A stretch of DNA of 64,000 bases from Deltaproteobacteria bacterium (GCA_016934985.1 JAFGRU010000049.1:1-64000); one strand, 5' to 3'. Positions 1 through 9,138 are shown, numbered from the stretch's first letter. The notes: generated from the sequence alone by a model not told the origin. Numbers and translations are program-made.

Positions 1-1359
1 AAAAAGAAATATGCCCACAGGCAAATCGATATCGTCATGGTCTCGGACAGCAATGCCTTTAACTTCGTCAGGAAGTTCAAGAACCTTTTATTCAAGGATA
101 CGCCCGTCGTATTTTGCGGGGTCAACTACCTTGAAAATTTAGAGGCTATAAATCAGGAAAACACTACCGGTGTCATGGAAAGCCTCGATATTGCCGGGAC
201 CATCAGGACCATATTGGCCATCCATCCGGAGACTGAAAAAATACTGGTTATCAACGACAGCACCACCACCGGCCAGCAAATGCAAAAGGACGTTGAAAAA
301 AACATCCTCAAAATCCAGGACCCTCCCAAATTCGAATACCTTTCCCAGTTGCCTATGAAGGATATGCTGGAACGGCTAAAAAACCAGGACGAAAAAACCG
401 TCGTCCTCATGTTGAGTTTCTTTCGCGACGGGAAAAATACCCGCTATCCGATCAAAACCAGCGTCAGCATGATTACCGAGGCATGTAACCGGCCCGTTTA
501 CGGTTTTATTGAAAGTTTTCTCGATTTCGGCATCCTCGGAGGGAGCTTTGCGTTGGGCCGGGACCAGGGACGCCTGGCCGCCGGCCTGGCAACCCGCATC
601 CTGGATGGGGAAACCGCCGGCGATATTCCCATCCTGCAGAAACACCCTTACCATTTTATTTTCGACAATAATGTGCTCAAGCGTTTTAACATTCCGGGAA
701 CGGCTCTGCCGGCAAAAAGTGCCATAATAAACGAACCCACCGGCTTCTATTACAAATACAAGCGTCTGGTGGACATTGCAGTTATTGTTTTTATGGCCTT
801 GGTTTTCCTGGTAATTGTCCAACAGTTGCGCTTGCGGCGGGAGGAAAGAAAAAAAACGGAATTTGAGACCGCGGCCCGAACTGACGGCTTGACCAGAACC
901 ATACCGCGCAATTTTTTTGTTCCCGAGGTGGAGGCACAAATAGCGAATTGCCGTGCCGAAAACAAAAAACTGACTTTATCCTACTGTGATATCGATAATC
1001 TCAAATCGGTCAACGACACCTTCGGCCACCGGGAAGGCGACAACTACATTGTCACCATGGTCGAAGTTATTCAATCAACGATCCGCGCCTGTGACAGAAT
1101 CTACCGCATGGGCGGAGACGAATTCATGATCGTTTTTGCTGATTGCAATACCAGTCAGGCAAAAAACAGGATCAGGAACATCCGTGAAAAATTGGCCTGT
1201 TTAAATAATAGGCCCGGCAACAGTTACGAAAAAGGGATGAGTTTCGGTTTTGCCGAATTCGACCCCGCCAACCCCAAAACCCTGGAGCAGCTCCTGGAGG
1301 AAGCGGACGAACTCATGTACCGGGAAAAAAACGGTAATGGGTTTTTAGAAAAAAGCTGA
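1..1359 (+). CDS. Membrane diguanylate cyclase with periplasmic-binding-like sensor (5' partial)
   Basis: The reading frame is open to the first base of the window, so the true start lies upstream; ATG 37 is only the first internal Met. The N-terminal ~230 residues resemble an ABC-type solute-binding sensor fold. A hydrophobic segment (near VDIAVIVFMALVFLVIV, about base 765-825) is the membrane anchor. The C-terminal GGDEF domain has an intact RMGGDEF active site. An RACD sequence lies exactly five residues before GGDEF, matching the RxxD inhibitory site, so the enzyme should make c-di-GMP and be product-inhibited. No EAL domain follows. The ligand of the sensor is unknown. Confidence 0.88.
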   Translation, partial: KKKYAHRQIDIVMVSDSNAFNFVRKFKNLLFKDTPVVFCGVNYLENLEAINQENTTGVMESLDIAGTIRTILAIHPETEKILVINDSTTTGQQMQKDVEKNILKIQDPPKFEYLSQLPMKDMLERLKNQDEKTVVLMLSFFRDGKNTRYPIKTSVSMITEACNRPVYGFIESFLDFGILGGSFALGRDQGRLAAGLATRILDGETAGDIPILQKHPYHFIFDNNVLKRFNIPGTALPAKSAIINEPTGFYYKYKRLVDIAVIVFMALVFLVIVQQLRLRREERKKTEFETAARTDGLTRTIPRNFFVPEVEAQIANCRAENKKLTLSYCDIDNLKSVNDTFGHREGDNYIVTMVEVIQSTIRACDRIYRMGGDEFMIVFADCNTSQAKNRIRNIREKLACLNNRPGNSYEKGMSFGFAEFDPANPKTLEQLLEEADELMYREKNGNGFLEKS

Positions 1360-1389
1360 TGGCAAACCAGGGTCTAACCCGGTTCAGCA

Positions 1390-1806
1390 TCACCACTCTC
1401 CCTGGTTGGGCATGGATTTCCAGGGCTCCTTGGCTTCCAGCGCCGCCCCTTCCTGCAAAAGTTCGATGGAAATATCATCCGGCGAGCGGATAAAAGCCAT
1501 TTTCCCATCCCGAGGGGGACGCAGAATATTTACCCCGCGATCTATCAAGACCTGACAGGTGTCGTAGATATTTTCCACGCCAAAAGCCAGGTGGCCGAAA
1601 TTCCTTCCCCCGCCATACTCTTCCGGTTGCCAATTATAGGTCAGCTCGATTTCAGCCTCTCCCTCCTTCGCCGCCAAATAGACAAGAGTGCATTTCCAGT
1701 TGGGATAGTCGTTACGGCGGATAACCTTGAGGCCCAGTTTATTAACGTAAAAATCCAGGGATTCATCCAGATCGGACACCCGCACCATGGTATGCAAAAA
1801 TTTCAT
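1390..1806 (-). CDS. gloA: Lactoylglutathione lyase (glyoxalase I)
   Basis: This 138-residue protein is a single VOC-fold glyoxalase I, converting the hemithioacetal of methylglyoxal and a thiol to the lactoyl thioester. The four expected metal ligands are visible: His5 (KFLHTMVRV), Glu54 (EIELTYNW), His72 (FGHLAFGV) and Glu115 (ISIELLQEG), matching the Ni-dependent E. coli type in order and spacing. The start is preceded by GGGAGG six bases upstream. It converges on the diguanylate cyclase gene and lies just downstream of the interrupted coiled-coil gene on the same strand. Some VOC relatives use other substrates, but the ligand set and length fit GloA. Confidence 0.9.
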   Translation of the reverse strand: MKFLHTMVRVSDLDESLDFYVNKLGLKVIRRNDYPNWKCTLVYLAAKEGEAEIELTYNWQPEEYGGGRNFGHLAFGVENIYDTCQVLIDRGVNILRPPRDGKMAFIRSPDDISIELLQEGAALEAKEPWKSMPNQGEW

Positions 1807-1848
1807 AAAAACCTCCCGCTGATATTGGTCCTCTTATTTTTGCTTTGG

Positions 1849-2349
1849 TTATTTTGTTTCGCCTTTCTTCTCCAGCCGTGAAATCAGGCGCTCATAAAAA
1901 TCTCTCCGAGCACGCAGCTTGTCAACGTCGCTTGTATTTCTTTGCATGGGATGGCGGTTTTCACACTCCTGGTATAAATTTCTGATACCGTCGAGCAATC
2001 TTCCGACCTCCCTTTCTTCCGCCGATATTTTCACCTGGTCGGTAAAATCACGGATTGAGTCCTCCAGGCTGCCCAGCTCTTCTTCCCGGTCTCTAATCTC
2101 GGCATTTTTTTACTGAATATTATGTTTCTGGCTCTCAATCACCTGCTCAAGTTCTTTACGCTGATCGCGCAGGGCTGCCATCCGCTCGTCAAAATAGCCG
2201 GTAAAGACGGTGGAAGCCAACCCAATGACGGCCAACATGAGAGGTACAAAGGCCCCAAGAAAGGCTGGTCTGCGCCAGATCGGCCTTTGCAGCTCCCTTA
2301 TTTCAAGCTTGAGCTTCTCAAGCTCCAGATCCGATCTGTCATTCTCCAT
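1849..2349 (-). pseudogene. Coiled-coil membrane protein interrupted by an in-frame TAA
   Basis: Read from ATG 2349, the frame gives 79 residues: a charged helix, one membrane segment (FLGAFVPLMLAVIGLASTVF) and a second charged helix ending ESQKHNIQ. It then meets TAA at 2110-2112. The same frame continues without a shift as KNAEIRDREEELGSLEDSI and on to 1849, again strongly coiled-coil. The stop falls in an A-rich run, and one base change (TAA to AAA) would restore a 166-residue protein. The second part could restart at GTG 2034, but no good ribosome site is seen there. It could be a recent nonsense mutation, a sequencing error or two real short proteins. Family not recognised. Confidence 0.6.
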
Positions 2350-2615
2350 GACAACACCGGCGTGTTACTGTGCAAATAGAATGATCAAATAAGGATATAT
2401 TTAAGTTTACCACTTTCGGCAACCGCCAAACGCGTACGCCCCCGCCCCAAAACGAAGTTCCGTTTCAACCGTTAACTGACCGGGAACCAAAAAAATTGGG
2501 AATCCCGAGTGATTTTCTATCTTTTTCTTGACGGACAATTCTTCATTTTCTATCCTTTTTTTGAAGAAAAACGAATTTTTTCTGCCCCCATTCTTTCAGG
2601 AGAGGACTTTTCCCT

Positions 2616-3071
2616 ATGCGAGCCTATCAATTGACAATCCCAGCGGAAAACAAACCGGGAATTCTTGCCAAAGTCACCTCAGCCCTGGCCAGGGAGAAGA
2701 TAGATATCCGGGCCACCACAATTTCATCCTTTGGCGACCAGGGTTTTTTCAACCTGATTGTCGACGACGTGGAACGCGCAGCGAAAGTCCTCAAAAAAGA
2801 AGGCATCAATGCCGAGCTGAAGGAAGTGATTGCGGTTCTCATGAAGGACCAGCCCGGTGGTCTGGACAAACTGGTTCAGGTTCTGGCTGAAGCACAAATC
2901 AATATTGAAAACGCCTACGGCTTCGTCATCGAAAGCCACCGTGATGCCGTATTCATTCTCGATGTCAAAGACCCCGGCCAAGCTAAAGAGGTCCTGAAAA
3001 AGGAAAAATTCTCCACCCTTTCCGCCGAAGCCCTGGCAGCCATCGAGCCTTTCCACTATATGAAATACTGA
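2616..3071 (+). CDS. Tandem ACT-domain protein, putative amino-acid sensor
   Basis: The 151 residues form two ACT domains in tandem (about 1-66 and 68-140) and nothing else. The first begins YQLTIPAENKPGILAKVTSA and carries the PGxL turn typical of ligand-binding ACT modules; the second repeats it as DQPGGLDKLVQVLAEA. Stand-alone double-ACT proteins usually bind small ligands, often amino acids, and act as regulators, but the ligand cannot be read from sequence. ATG 2616 has an AGGAGAGGA site upstream. The gene is monocistronic: a strong terminator follows and an unrelated TRAP operon converges on it. Confidence 0.85.
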   Translation: MRAYQLTIPAENKPGILAKVTSALAREKIDIRATTISSFGDQGFFNLIVDDVERAAKVLKKEGINAELKEVIAVLMKDQPGGLDKLVQVLAEAQINIENAYGFVIESHRDAVFILDVKDPGQAKEVLKKEKFSTLSAEALAAIEPFHYMKY

Positions 3072-3105
3072 CGGTCCCGCACCAGGGCAGGCTAAAACGT
3101 TTAAC

Positions 3106-3135
3106 AAAAAAAGGGGCTGTTAAGCCCCTTTTTTT
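3106..3135. terminator. Bidirectional rho-independent terminator
   Basis: The stem GGGGCT/AGCCCC with loop gtta is flanked by seven A on one side and seven T on the other, so it can end transcription in both directions. It lies between the convergent double-ACT gene and the first TRAP operon. Confidence 0.92.
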
Positions 3136-3163
3136 GTTTATATGATCCCTGCCTGGAAAAATT

Positions 3164-4474
3164 TCAGTGCAAAAGTCCCGGCAACCACAAGGCAAGCTGC
3201 GGAAAAGGTATCAGCAGCAGGGTTTCAATAATCAGGGCGAGGAGAAACGGCAGGCAGCCCTTGAAAATGACCTCCAGCGGCACATCCCGGGCCACCCCGC
3301 TGACGACATAGACGTTGGCTCCTACCGGCGGGGTGATCACCCCCATCTGGGTAACCAGAACGATAACCACACCAAACCAGATGGGATCGAATCCGAGTTT
3401 AGTGATGACCGGGTAAAAAATCGGCACGGTCAGCATGATCAGGGCCAGGGCATCAATAAAAAATCCGCCAACCAGATAAACCAGGATGATGAGGAGAATG
3501 ATTCCCCAGCCGGGCAGATGGCTGTCGGCAATCCAATTGGCAATATTGTAGGGGATTCTGGAAATGGCGAGAAAGTGCCCGAAGACCGTGGCGCCTGCCA
3601 CAATCACCAGAATCATGCAGGATATGCGGGTCGTCTCAAAAAGGGACTGGACAAACCCTTCCCAGGAGAGGACACGCCTCAAAATCGCGAAAGAGAGGGT
3701 ACCGAAAGCGCCGACGGCACCGGCTTCGGTGGGGGTGAAAAATCCGGCGAAAAGCCCTCCCATAACCCCGAGGAAGAGGAGCAGTATTTCCACCATGCCG
3801 GCCAGAGAGGCAAATCTTTCCCCCCAGGAAGCTCGAGGGCCGGGAGGACCGATATCCGGTTTCCAGGTAGCCCAAAGCAGGATAGTCAAGGCGAAAAGGA
3901 TGGCGAGAATCAAGCCTGGAATAATTCCGGCAATGAACAGCTCACCGATAGATTGCTCCGTCATGATGCCGTAGAGGATGAAAATGACGCTGGGCGGGAT
4001 CAGAATCCCAAGGCTGCCGCCGGAGGCAATGACACCGGTGGCCAGTTCCGGGCGGTAATTGTAGCGCTTCATTTCCGGAAGAGTGGTCGCCGCCATAGTT
4101 GCGGCAGTGGCGTTGGTGGAACCGCAGATGGCGGAAAACAGAGAACAGGCGCCGACGGCGGCTATGGCCAAGCCGCCGGGGAGATGGCCGATAAATTTAT
4201 AAGCCGCATCGAAAAGGCGTGAACTCAACCCCGTATGGAAAGCCAACTGTCCCATAAAGACAAACAGGGGGATGACGGTCAGGCTGTAAGAAGTGAAGGT
4301 TGAATAGAAATCCTTGGCCAGCAGGTTGAGTGCAGCATCAAAGGAGACGATGGAAGCGAAGCCGACAAACCCGATGATGGCCATGATAAAGCCGATGGGC
4401 ATGCGGGAAAAGATCAGAATCGAGAGGGCAATGATGCCGATGAGGCCGATAACGGTTGGAGACATAAAACTCAC
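3164..4474 (-). CDS. dctM: TRAP transporter large permease (DctM)
   Basis: This 436-residue protein is the large membrane subunit of a tripartite ATP-independent periplasmic transporter, the Na+-coupled channel of the complex. It is hydrophobic throughout, with about a dozen membrane segments and the family's typical stretches (ALPL-like PLFVFMGQLAFHTGLSSRLF near residue 70, GSLGILIPPSVIFILYGI, TPPVGANVYVV). Length is normal for DctM. It follows dctQ by 11 bases and dctP upstream, forming a dctP-dctQ-dctM operon on the minus strand ending at the bidirectional terminator. The substrate is not evident; TRAP systems usually carry carboxylates. Confidence 0.93.
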   Translation of the reverse strand: MSFMSPTVIGLIGIIALSILIFSRMPIGFIMAIIGFVGFASIVSFDAALNLLAKDFYSTFTSYSLTVIPLFVFMGQLAFHTGLSSRLFDAAYKFIGHLPGGLAIAAVGACSLFSAICGSTNATAATMAATTLPEMKRYNYRPELATGVIASGGSLGILIPPSVIFILYGIMTEQSIGELFIAGIIPGLILAILFALTILLWATWKPDIGPPGPRASWGERFASLAGMVEILLLFLGVMGGLFAGFFTPTEAGAVGAFGTLSFAILRRVLSWEGFVQSLFETTRISCMILVIVAGATVFGHFLAISRIPYNIANWIADSHLPGWGIILLIILVYLVGGFFIDALALIMLTVPIFYPVITKLGFDPIWFGVVIVLVTQMGVITPPVGANVYVVSGVARDVPLEVIFKGCLPFLLALIIETLLLIPFPQLALWLPGLLH

Positions 4475-4485
4475 TTAACGTCAAC

Positions 4486-4980
4486 TCATGGTTCCAGATG
4501 ATCCAGAAAGCTGCGTACGCTTCTGGCGCATTCAACAATGAGCACCAGGCACAAAAGGCCGGTGCCGGCGGCGATACCGAATACAAAAGGAAAGATTGGG
4601 ATCTGGACAGTAAGAGTTACTTCCCCTCTCTCCATGATTTTTAAACCCTGGATCACCGACTGCCACGAAATAAAACCAAAGAGAACAGTGGAAAAAACCG
4701 CGTTGATGGCGGTGATCAGGGCCTGTGTTCCGGGGGAAAAGCGGCTGACCAGAAAATCGACCGCTATATGCCCCTTCTCCACCGAGGTGTAACCGAGGGC
4801 AAAGGCTGTCACCATGGACCCCAGCAAACCGATGATTTCATAAGTTCCGGGAATAGAGCTTTTAAAGATGCGCAAAACCACATCGAGGGTCGTGAGCAGC
4901 ATCATGGCCAGAATCGCCGCCGCCGCCAACCAGTTGAGTTTTTGAGCAGCACTTATGATTGTCTTTTCCGCGCGAAGCAT
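4486..4980 (-). CDS. dctQ: TRAP transporter small permease (DctQ)
   Basis: From ATG 4980 this is a 164-residue, four-helix small subunit of the TRAP transporter. The helices and the phrases EKGHIAVDFLVSRF and VTAFALGYTS are typical of DctQ. An in-frame ATG at 5022 is less likely: it would lie inside the loop of the hairpin at 5008-5036, while ATG 4980 has AAGGAA in front. DctQ helps dock the binding protein to DctM. It is the middle gene of dctP-dctQ-dctM. Confidence 0.88.
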   Translation of the reverse strand: MLRAEKTIISAAQKLNWLAAAAILAMMLLTTLDVVLRIFKSSIPGTYEIIGLLGSMVTAFALGYTSVEKGHIAVDFLVSRFSPGTQALITAINAVFSTVLFGFISWQSVIQGLKIMERGEVTLTVQIPIFPFVFGIAAGTGLLCLVLIVECARSVRSFLDHLEP

Positions 4981-5007
4981 GACGGGATTCCTTCTTTTTA
5001 GCAACAA

Positions 5008-5036
5008 CGAAGGCAGGGACATTACCCCTGCCTTCG
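5008..5036 (-). promoter_or_regulatory. Perfect hairpin between dctP and dctQ
   Basis: CGAAGGCAGGG pairs with CCCTGCCTTCG (11 bp, 7-base loop). There is no run of T after it in the direction of transcription, so it is probably an mRNA 3'-end stabiliser or processing site that keeps dctP mRNA abundant, rather than a full terminator. That role is inferred from position. Confidence 0.7.
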
Positions 5037-5120
5037 AATGGCGCTTTTTTCACTATAGACGGTCCGACCCGGCCCAAATGCAGATAACTCAAAGACCGGA
5101 AGTCAGACTTTTTACCATCC

Positions 5121-6137
5121 TTACTGATTTGCCTGGATCAGCTTTTTGATTTCGGCAACAGTCTGGTCACCTGGGAGTCCTTTGGCATTGGCCTTTTTGC
5201 TGTATTCCTCAATGATCGGAGCTACGGCGGAAACCCATTTCTGGCTCTCTTCGGCGGAAAGGGCGATAACTTCATTGCCTTTGCTCAGAGAAAATTCCTT
5301 GCCTTCCTTATCCAGACGGTCCCATTCCTGGCCATGTTTTTCAATCCACTCATTGTTCACCTCGGTGAAAAGCTTTTGGATATCAGCAGGCAAAGCATTC
5401 CATTTGTCCAGGTTCATGACCACGTACATGGCCGTGGTGTAGCCGATAGCGGGGCAGTCGGTGGTATATTTGACCACTTCAGCCTGCCGCCACCCTTTGA
5501 GGGTCTCGATGGGAGTGAAGGTGCCGTTCACGGTCCCTCTCTGCAGCGCCTCGTAGGTATCTCCCTGGGGCATGGCCACCGGAATGGCCCCCAGAGCTTC
5601 AGTCACTTTGGCGCTGAAACCGGTAGAGCGGATTTTCATCCCTTTGAGGTCAGCCATTTTCCGGACCGGAGCGTTGGTATGCAGGAGGCCGGGACCATGG
5701 GCATGAATGTAAAGCAATTTAACATCGTTCAGTTCCTTCGGCTGCATGGCCTGATAAAACTGGTTGGCAACCTTGGTGGCGACCATACCGGAGGGATAAC
5801 CCATGGGCAGGTCCAGGGCTTCCATGACCGGGAAGCGACCGCGGGTATAAGCAAAGCAGGACATGCCGATATCGGAAATGCCGTTTACAACACCCTCGTA
5901 CACGGCCGGCGCAGGAGTCAGGGCACCACCGGGGAAGACATCGATTTTAACCTGACCGTTTGATCTTTTTTCCACTTCCCTGGCCCAGGCCATGGCAGCT
6001 TCAGCCTGGCCATGAGTCGGTGGAAAAAACAAGCTGTAGGTGAGTTTGATCGGTTTCTCGGCAAAACCGGTGCCGCAAAAACCGAACAACATCATCATTG
6101 CCGCAGGAATAATGACCGCACCAAAAAATTTTTTCAT
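5121..6137 (-). CDS. dctP: TRAP transporter periplasmic binding protein (DctP)
   Basis: Starting at ATG 6137 (preceded by AGAGAGG), the protein is 338 residues with a clear signal peptide (MKKFFGAVIIPAAMMMLFGF, cleavage near GTGFA). The mature part is a DctP-family binding protein: GGALTPAPAVYEGVVNGISDIG, then LKGMKIRSTG with the conserved Arg that usually ion-pairs with a substrate carboxylate, and the GTVNGTFTPIETLKGW region. An in-frame extension upstream to 6341 lacks signal-peptide character and a ribosome site. It is the first gene of the dctPQM operon; a perfect hairpin separates it from dctQ. The ligand is probably an organic acid, identity unknown. Confidence 0.92.
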   Translation of the reverse strand: MKKFFGAVIIPAAMMMLFGFCGTGFAEKPIKLTYSLFFPPTHGQAEAAMAWAREVEKRSNGQVKIDVFPGGALTPAPAVYEGVVNGISDIGMSCFAYTRGRFPVMEALDLPMGYPSGMVATKVANQFYQAMQPKELNDVKLLYIHAHGPGLLHTNAPVRKMADLKGMKIRSTGFSAKVTEALGAIPVAMPQGDTYEALQRGTVNGTFTPIETLKGWRQAEVVKYTTDCPAIGYTTAMYVVMNLDKWNALPADIQKLFTEVNNEWIEKHGQEWDRLDKEGKEFSLSKGNEVIALSAEESQKWVSAVAPIIEEYSKKANAKGLPGDQTVAEIKKLIQANQ

Positions 6138-6299
6138 CCCAACCTCTCTTTCATCAATAAAGGTTTCAATTGCAGATACCCCGGAAAACATTGACTTATC
6201 GTAACTAAGAAAAAGCCGTTGAATTTTACGGTACCCCGATTTGGATTGCAAGGGGGTTATTCCACTAAATAGCTGAGCCCTTAAATAGGTTATGACAAT

Positions 6300-6333
6300 T
6301 AAAAAAGCCGGAAATTTTAACAATATCCGGCTT
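6300..6333 (-). terminator. Rho-independent terminator of the Cys-rich small gene
   Basis: On the minus strand AAGCCGGA pairs with TCCGGCTT around a 13-base loop, followed by TTTTTTAATT. It lies about 45 bases after the stop of the 89-residue Cys-rich gene and upstream of the dctP start. Confidence 0.8.
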
Positions 6334-6376
6334 GAGAGCATATTAACTGAAACAAAATTGGATGGACTATTAAATA

Positions 6377-6646
6377 TTATTCGGTAATAAGGAGAGCTTC
6401 GGGTTCACAAAGCAGCTCCGGATTGAGAGCTGTTTGCCCGCATTTGCGGCATTGCCACCTGTCGCTTTTGGTTTTGTTCTGACAAAAAGCAGGGGGTTTT
6501 GTTCCCTTTATCCCACACCAGTCAGCTTTGGTACCCATACCCTGCACTTTGCAAATTCGATCCGAGTCCCGTGAGACGACACCGCAATAAGCACAAATGT
6601 AAACCCGCGTCTCGGGCGGAGCGGTAACGTGTTTTTTTTCAGCCAT
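6377..6646 (-). CDS. Small Cys-rich (zinc-ribbon-like) protein
   Basis: The product has 89 residues with eight cysteines, including CAYCG near the N-terminus and CRKCG near the C-terminus, plus single Cys in RICKVQG, DWCGIKG, AFCQNK and LLCEP. The paired CxxC knuckles suggest one or two zinc or iron sites (rubredoxin/zinc-ribbon-like). There is no membrane segment or signal peptide. AAGGGG lies ten bases before ATG. It has its own terminator and sits between the TRAP operon and the motor genes without an obvious link to either. Function is unknown. Confidence 0.75.
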   Translation of the reverse strand: MAEKKHVTAPPETRVYICAYCGVVSRDSDRICKVQGMGTKADWCGIKGTKPPAFCQNKTKSDRWQCRKCGQTALNPELLCEPEALLITE

Positions 6647-6772
6647 CAGCTACATTCCCCTTTCTCAAAAGAATTCATTTCAAAAATTTTCTTGAGAAAC
6701 TCTACCGGAAACTTTGCCGAAATCAACCCACCAGGATTCGAATACTGTTCGTTAATAAAAAAAAGTGCCTCG

Positions 6773-7534
6773 TCACAAGGGCGCAGAGGCATTGGGTGCG
6801 GCAAGAATGGCAATCTCCACCCTGCGGTTGAGCCTGCGTCCCTCCTCGGTACTGTTGTTGCCGATCGGGAAATTGGCTCCATACCCGGTTACGGAGAGCC
6901 GCGCTGGGTCGAAGTTGTGTCGATTGACCAGGTAATGCAGTACCCTGAGCGCCCGGCTGCTCGACAATTCCCAATTTGAGGCGAATTGTTGGGAGTGAAT
7001 GGCTGTGTTGTCGGTAAAACCTTCAATGGAGAGGGGATTGACGTATGGAGCTAATACCCGGGCAATGTGATCCAGAAGAGGGTAGACCTCCGGCCGCAGG
7101 TCATCTTGCCCCGAGGCAAAAAAATGGTTGTCCTGCAGGATGATGACCAGGCCGCGCGGGGTGACATCCAGGTGGGTCTCATTTTCTTCACCCACATTTT
7201 CCAGTTCTTTTTCGAGCAGCTGTTTTATTTTGAGCAGCGCGTTCATGTCAGCGTGAGTCTTGCCCTGACTCTGCCCAGCTCCGTCCAAACTAAGCAAAGG
7301 TAATACATGGAGGCTATCTGACGGGATGAGATTCGTCCCCGACGGCATGAAACCCGTTATCCCAAAAGCCCGGTTCACAGACTGAATGACCTCCTCGGCC
7401 TTTTTCTTGTCCACCTCACCCATTGCATAGAGGGTCACAAAAACGGCAAACAACAGGGTGATGAAATCTGCATAGGAAACCAGCCAGCGCTCATGGTTAG
7501 GCTCTTTTTCAGGGTCATTTTTTCTTTTCGTCAT
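6773..7534 (-). CDS. motB: Flagellar motor stator protein MotB
   Basis: From ATG 7534 the protein has 253 residues. A short basic N-terminus leads to the single membrane helix, which contains the proton-carrying Asp (WLVSYADFITLLFAVFVTLY). The C-terminal half is an OmpA-like peptidoglycan-binding domain (SIEGFTDN, SSSRALRVLHYLV, GYGANFPIGNN and NRRVEIAI). The start overlaps the end of motA by 20 bases, so translation should be coupled. The helix looks like a proton-type stator, but ion choice is not certain. The order flbD-motA-motB is typical of flagellar clusters. Confidence 0.95.
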   Translation of the reverse strand: MTKRKNDPEKEPNHERWLVSYADFITLLFAVFVTLYAMGEVDKKKAEEVIQSVNRAFGITGFMPSGTNLIPSDSLHVLPLLSLDGAGQSQGKTHADMNALLKIKQLLEKELENVGEENETHLDVTPRGLVIILQDNHFFASGQDDLRPEVYPLLDHIARVLAPYVNPLSIEGFTDNTAIHSQQFASNWELSSSRALRVLHYLVNRHNFDPARLSVTGYGANFPIGNNSTEEGRRLNRRVEIAILAAPNASAPL

Positions 7535-8294
7535 CTTTCGACCCTTTACCTTTTTCATGCAGATAGGCTTTGAGTTTTTCTTCAATGAATCGTGGGTTCT
7601 CACCCGCCAGCAGGGAGAAGAGCCCTTCAAGAATAATCATCTTGTCCTTAACAAGTTCTTTGTTCTGGTGTTTCAATTTGGTGCTGATAGGAATGCAGAT
7701 GATATTGGCGGTGATCAAGCCATAGATTGTTGCTACGAAGGCCACCGCGATACCCTCACCGAGTTTGCTGGCATCTGAAAGATTCGACATAACGTGGATA
7801 AGGCCGAGAACTGCGCCAATGATACCAATGGTTGGGGCAAACCCGCCCGCAGCTTCGAAAAATTCGGGGCTGGTTTTGGCTTGCTCTTCAAAAGTGGCCA
7901 GTTCGATCTCCATCGTGTCCCGAAAGGTCTGGGGCTCGGTCCCGTCGGTAATCAGATTGAGCCCTTTGTGAAGGAAAGGATCCTTGGCCATTTTGGCATC
8001 TTGCTCCAGGGAAAGGATACCGTCCTTTCGGGCCTTCTGGGCATAGGTGATGATATTGCTGATCGTCTGTTCGAAACTGGTTTTGGGCGGCAGGAAGGCC
8101 CGGAGAGCTTCCTTGAATGCCTTGAGTACTGCCGGCATGGGAAAACTGACCAGGGTTGCACCAAAAGTCCCCCCCAGCACAATGAGAGCTGCGGTCGGTT
8201 GCAGGAGGGCTTGAACGTGTCCACCTTCCAGGATCTGGCCGCCGATGATCGCCCCAAAGCCGAGCACCAAACCGATGATAGTGGCAATGTCCAT
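7515..8294 (-). CDS. motA: Flagellar motor stator protein MotA
   Basis: This 259-residue protein is a four-helix MotA. The N-terminus MDIATIIGLVLGFGAIIGGQ and the GGTFGATLVSFPM segment are the first two helices. The long cytoplasmic loop carries the charged residues that contact FliG. GGFAPTIGIIGAVLGLIHVM is the conserved third helix with the channel prolines, and GEGIAVAFVATIYGLITANI the fourth. AAGGAAA precedes ATG. It partners with MotB, encoded directly downstream with overlap. Confidence 0.96.
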   Translation of the reverse strand: MDIATIIGLVLGFGAIIGGQILEGGHVQALLQPTAALIVLGGTFGATLVSFPMPAVLKAFKEALRAFLPPKTSFEQTISNIITYAQKARKDGILSLEQDAKMAKDPFLHKGLNLITDGTEPQTFRDTMEIELATFEEQAKTSPEFFEAAGGFAPTIGIIGAVLGLIHVMSNLSDASKLGEGIAVAFVATIYGLITANIICIPISTKLKHQNKELVKDKMIILEGLFSLLAGENPRFIEEKLKAYLHEKGKGSKDDEKKK

Positions 8295-8378
8295 TGTATG
8301 GATTTCCTTCGCTTAAAACTTCCCACAATTCAAACGATACAGGGCAGATCGGCAAACCCGCCAGGTCGCAAAGTTCCT

Positions 8379-8633
8379 CTAACCTTTCGGGATAAGGTCT
8401 GGATTTGAGCCTTCCTCAGAGAGCACCTTTGTCCCGGGCCGCTGGCCTGCCCGTCGAAGAATGGAAGCTTTGAATTCGATGATCCGATCGATTATTTCGG
8501 TCACCGACTCATAAACCAGGTAACGATTGTCATTGTTCAAGGTAATGATCGTGTCCGGATTGGCCTCGACAGCTTCAATCAGGTCTTCATTCAGATAAAT
8601 GTCATGGCCGTCACGTTTGGTCAGCTTGATCAT
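8379..8633 (-). CDS. flbD: Flagellar FlbD family protein
   Basis: From ATG 8633, with a strong AGGAGG about 13 bases upstream, the protein has 84 residues. It begins MIKLTKRDGHDIYLNEDLIE and continues VEANPDTIITLNNDNRYLV, the hallmark of the small FlbD family found in flagellar operons of many bacteria. This is not the sigma-54 activator called FlbD in Caulobacter. An in-frame extension back to 8768 has no FlbD character. It is the first gene of flbD-motA-motB. Its exact role in flagellar assembly is not established. Confidence 0.88.
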   Translation of the reverse strand: MIKLTKRDGHDIYLNEDLIEAVEANPDTIITLNNDNRYLVYESVTEIIDRIIEFKASILRRAGQRPGTKVLSEEGSNPDLIPKG

Positions 8634-8806
8634 TTTACCCTTTGGGCCTCCTGCCCATTTTCCTCGGTCTCTGGCACGGTAAATTTTTATCCCGAGCAAC
8701 ATTACCGGCCAACAGCGTCTTTCGGTAAATCTGCATGAGATCATCTTGCCAGGCAATGCGATAACCACCCCCCGATCGAAGCAAAGGGGATCATGGGGAG
8801 CAGGCC

Positions 8807-8830
8807 TGGTCTGGGGTGGTTTTCAGACCA
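8807..8830. promoter_or_regulatory. Palindrome upstream of flbD
   Basis: TGGTCTG and CAGACCA form a perfect 7-bp inverted repeat around ten bases, about 175 bases upstream of the flbD start. It could be an operator or a hairpin in the 5' leader; no factor is recognised. Confidence 0.4.
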
Positions 8831-9138
8831 CATGTTATTATGCCAAGCCCTCTAACTTACTGAAAAAAAGAGCATTTGCAAGAAGCAGACCGAGGAGCAA
8901 ACGAGCTTTTCGAGGGAATTAGATGGATAAGATTATTCAGAAATGGCAACAGATGGACTTAAATCTGATTGAACATCGCTGCAGACCTCATCTTGAGGTT
9001 AATATTTTGAAATTATTGATAATTTTGAAAATTGACGCAGTCCCCCCTGCCGTCCAGCTATCAAAAAAATCGATAAAAAAACGATCCTGCAAAAACCTGG
9101 TTTCATTCGCCCGACTTTCCTCACTGCCATACTTGTGG

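Noticed and set aside
3167-4222. 351-codon open frame opposite dctM
   Set aside because: It is antisense to a clear TRAP permease, is highly polar and low in complexity (Gly, Asp, Gln, His rich), and has no ribosome site.
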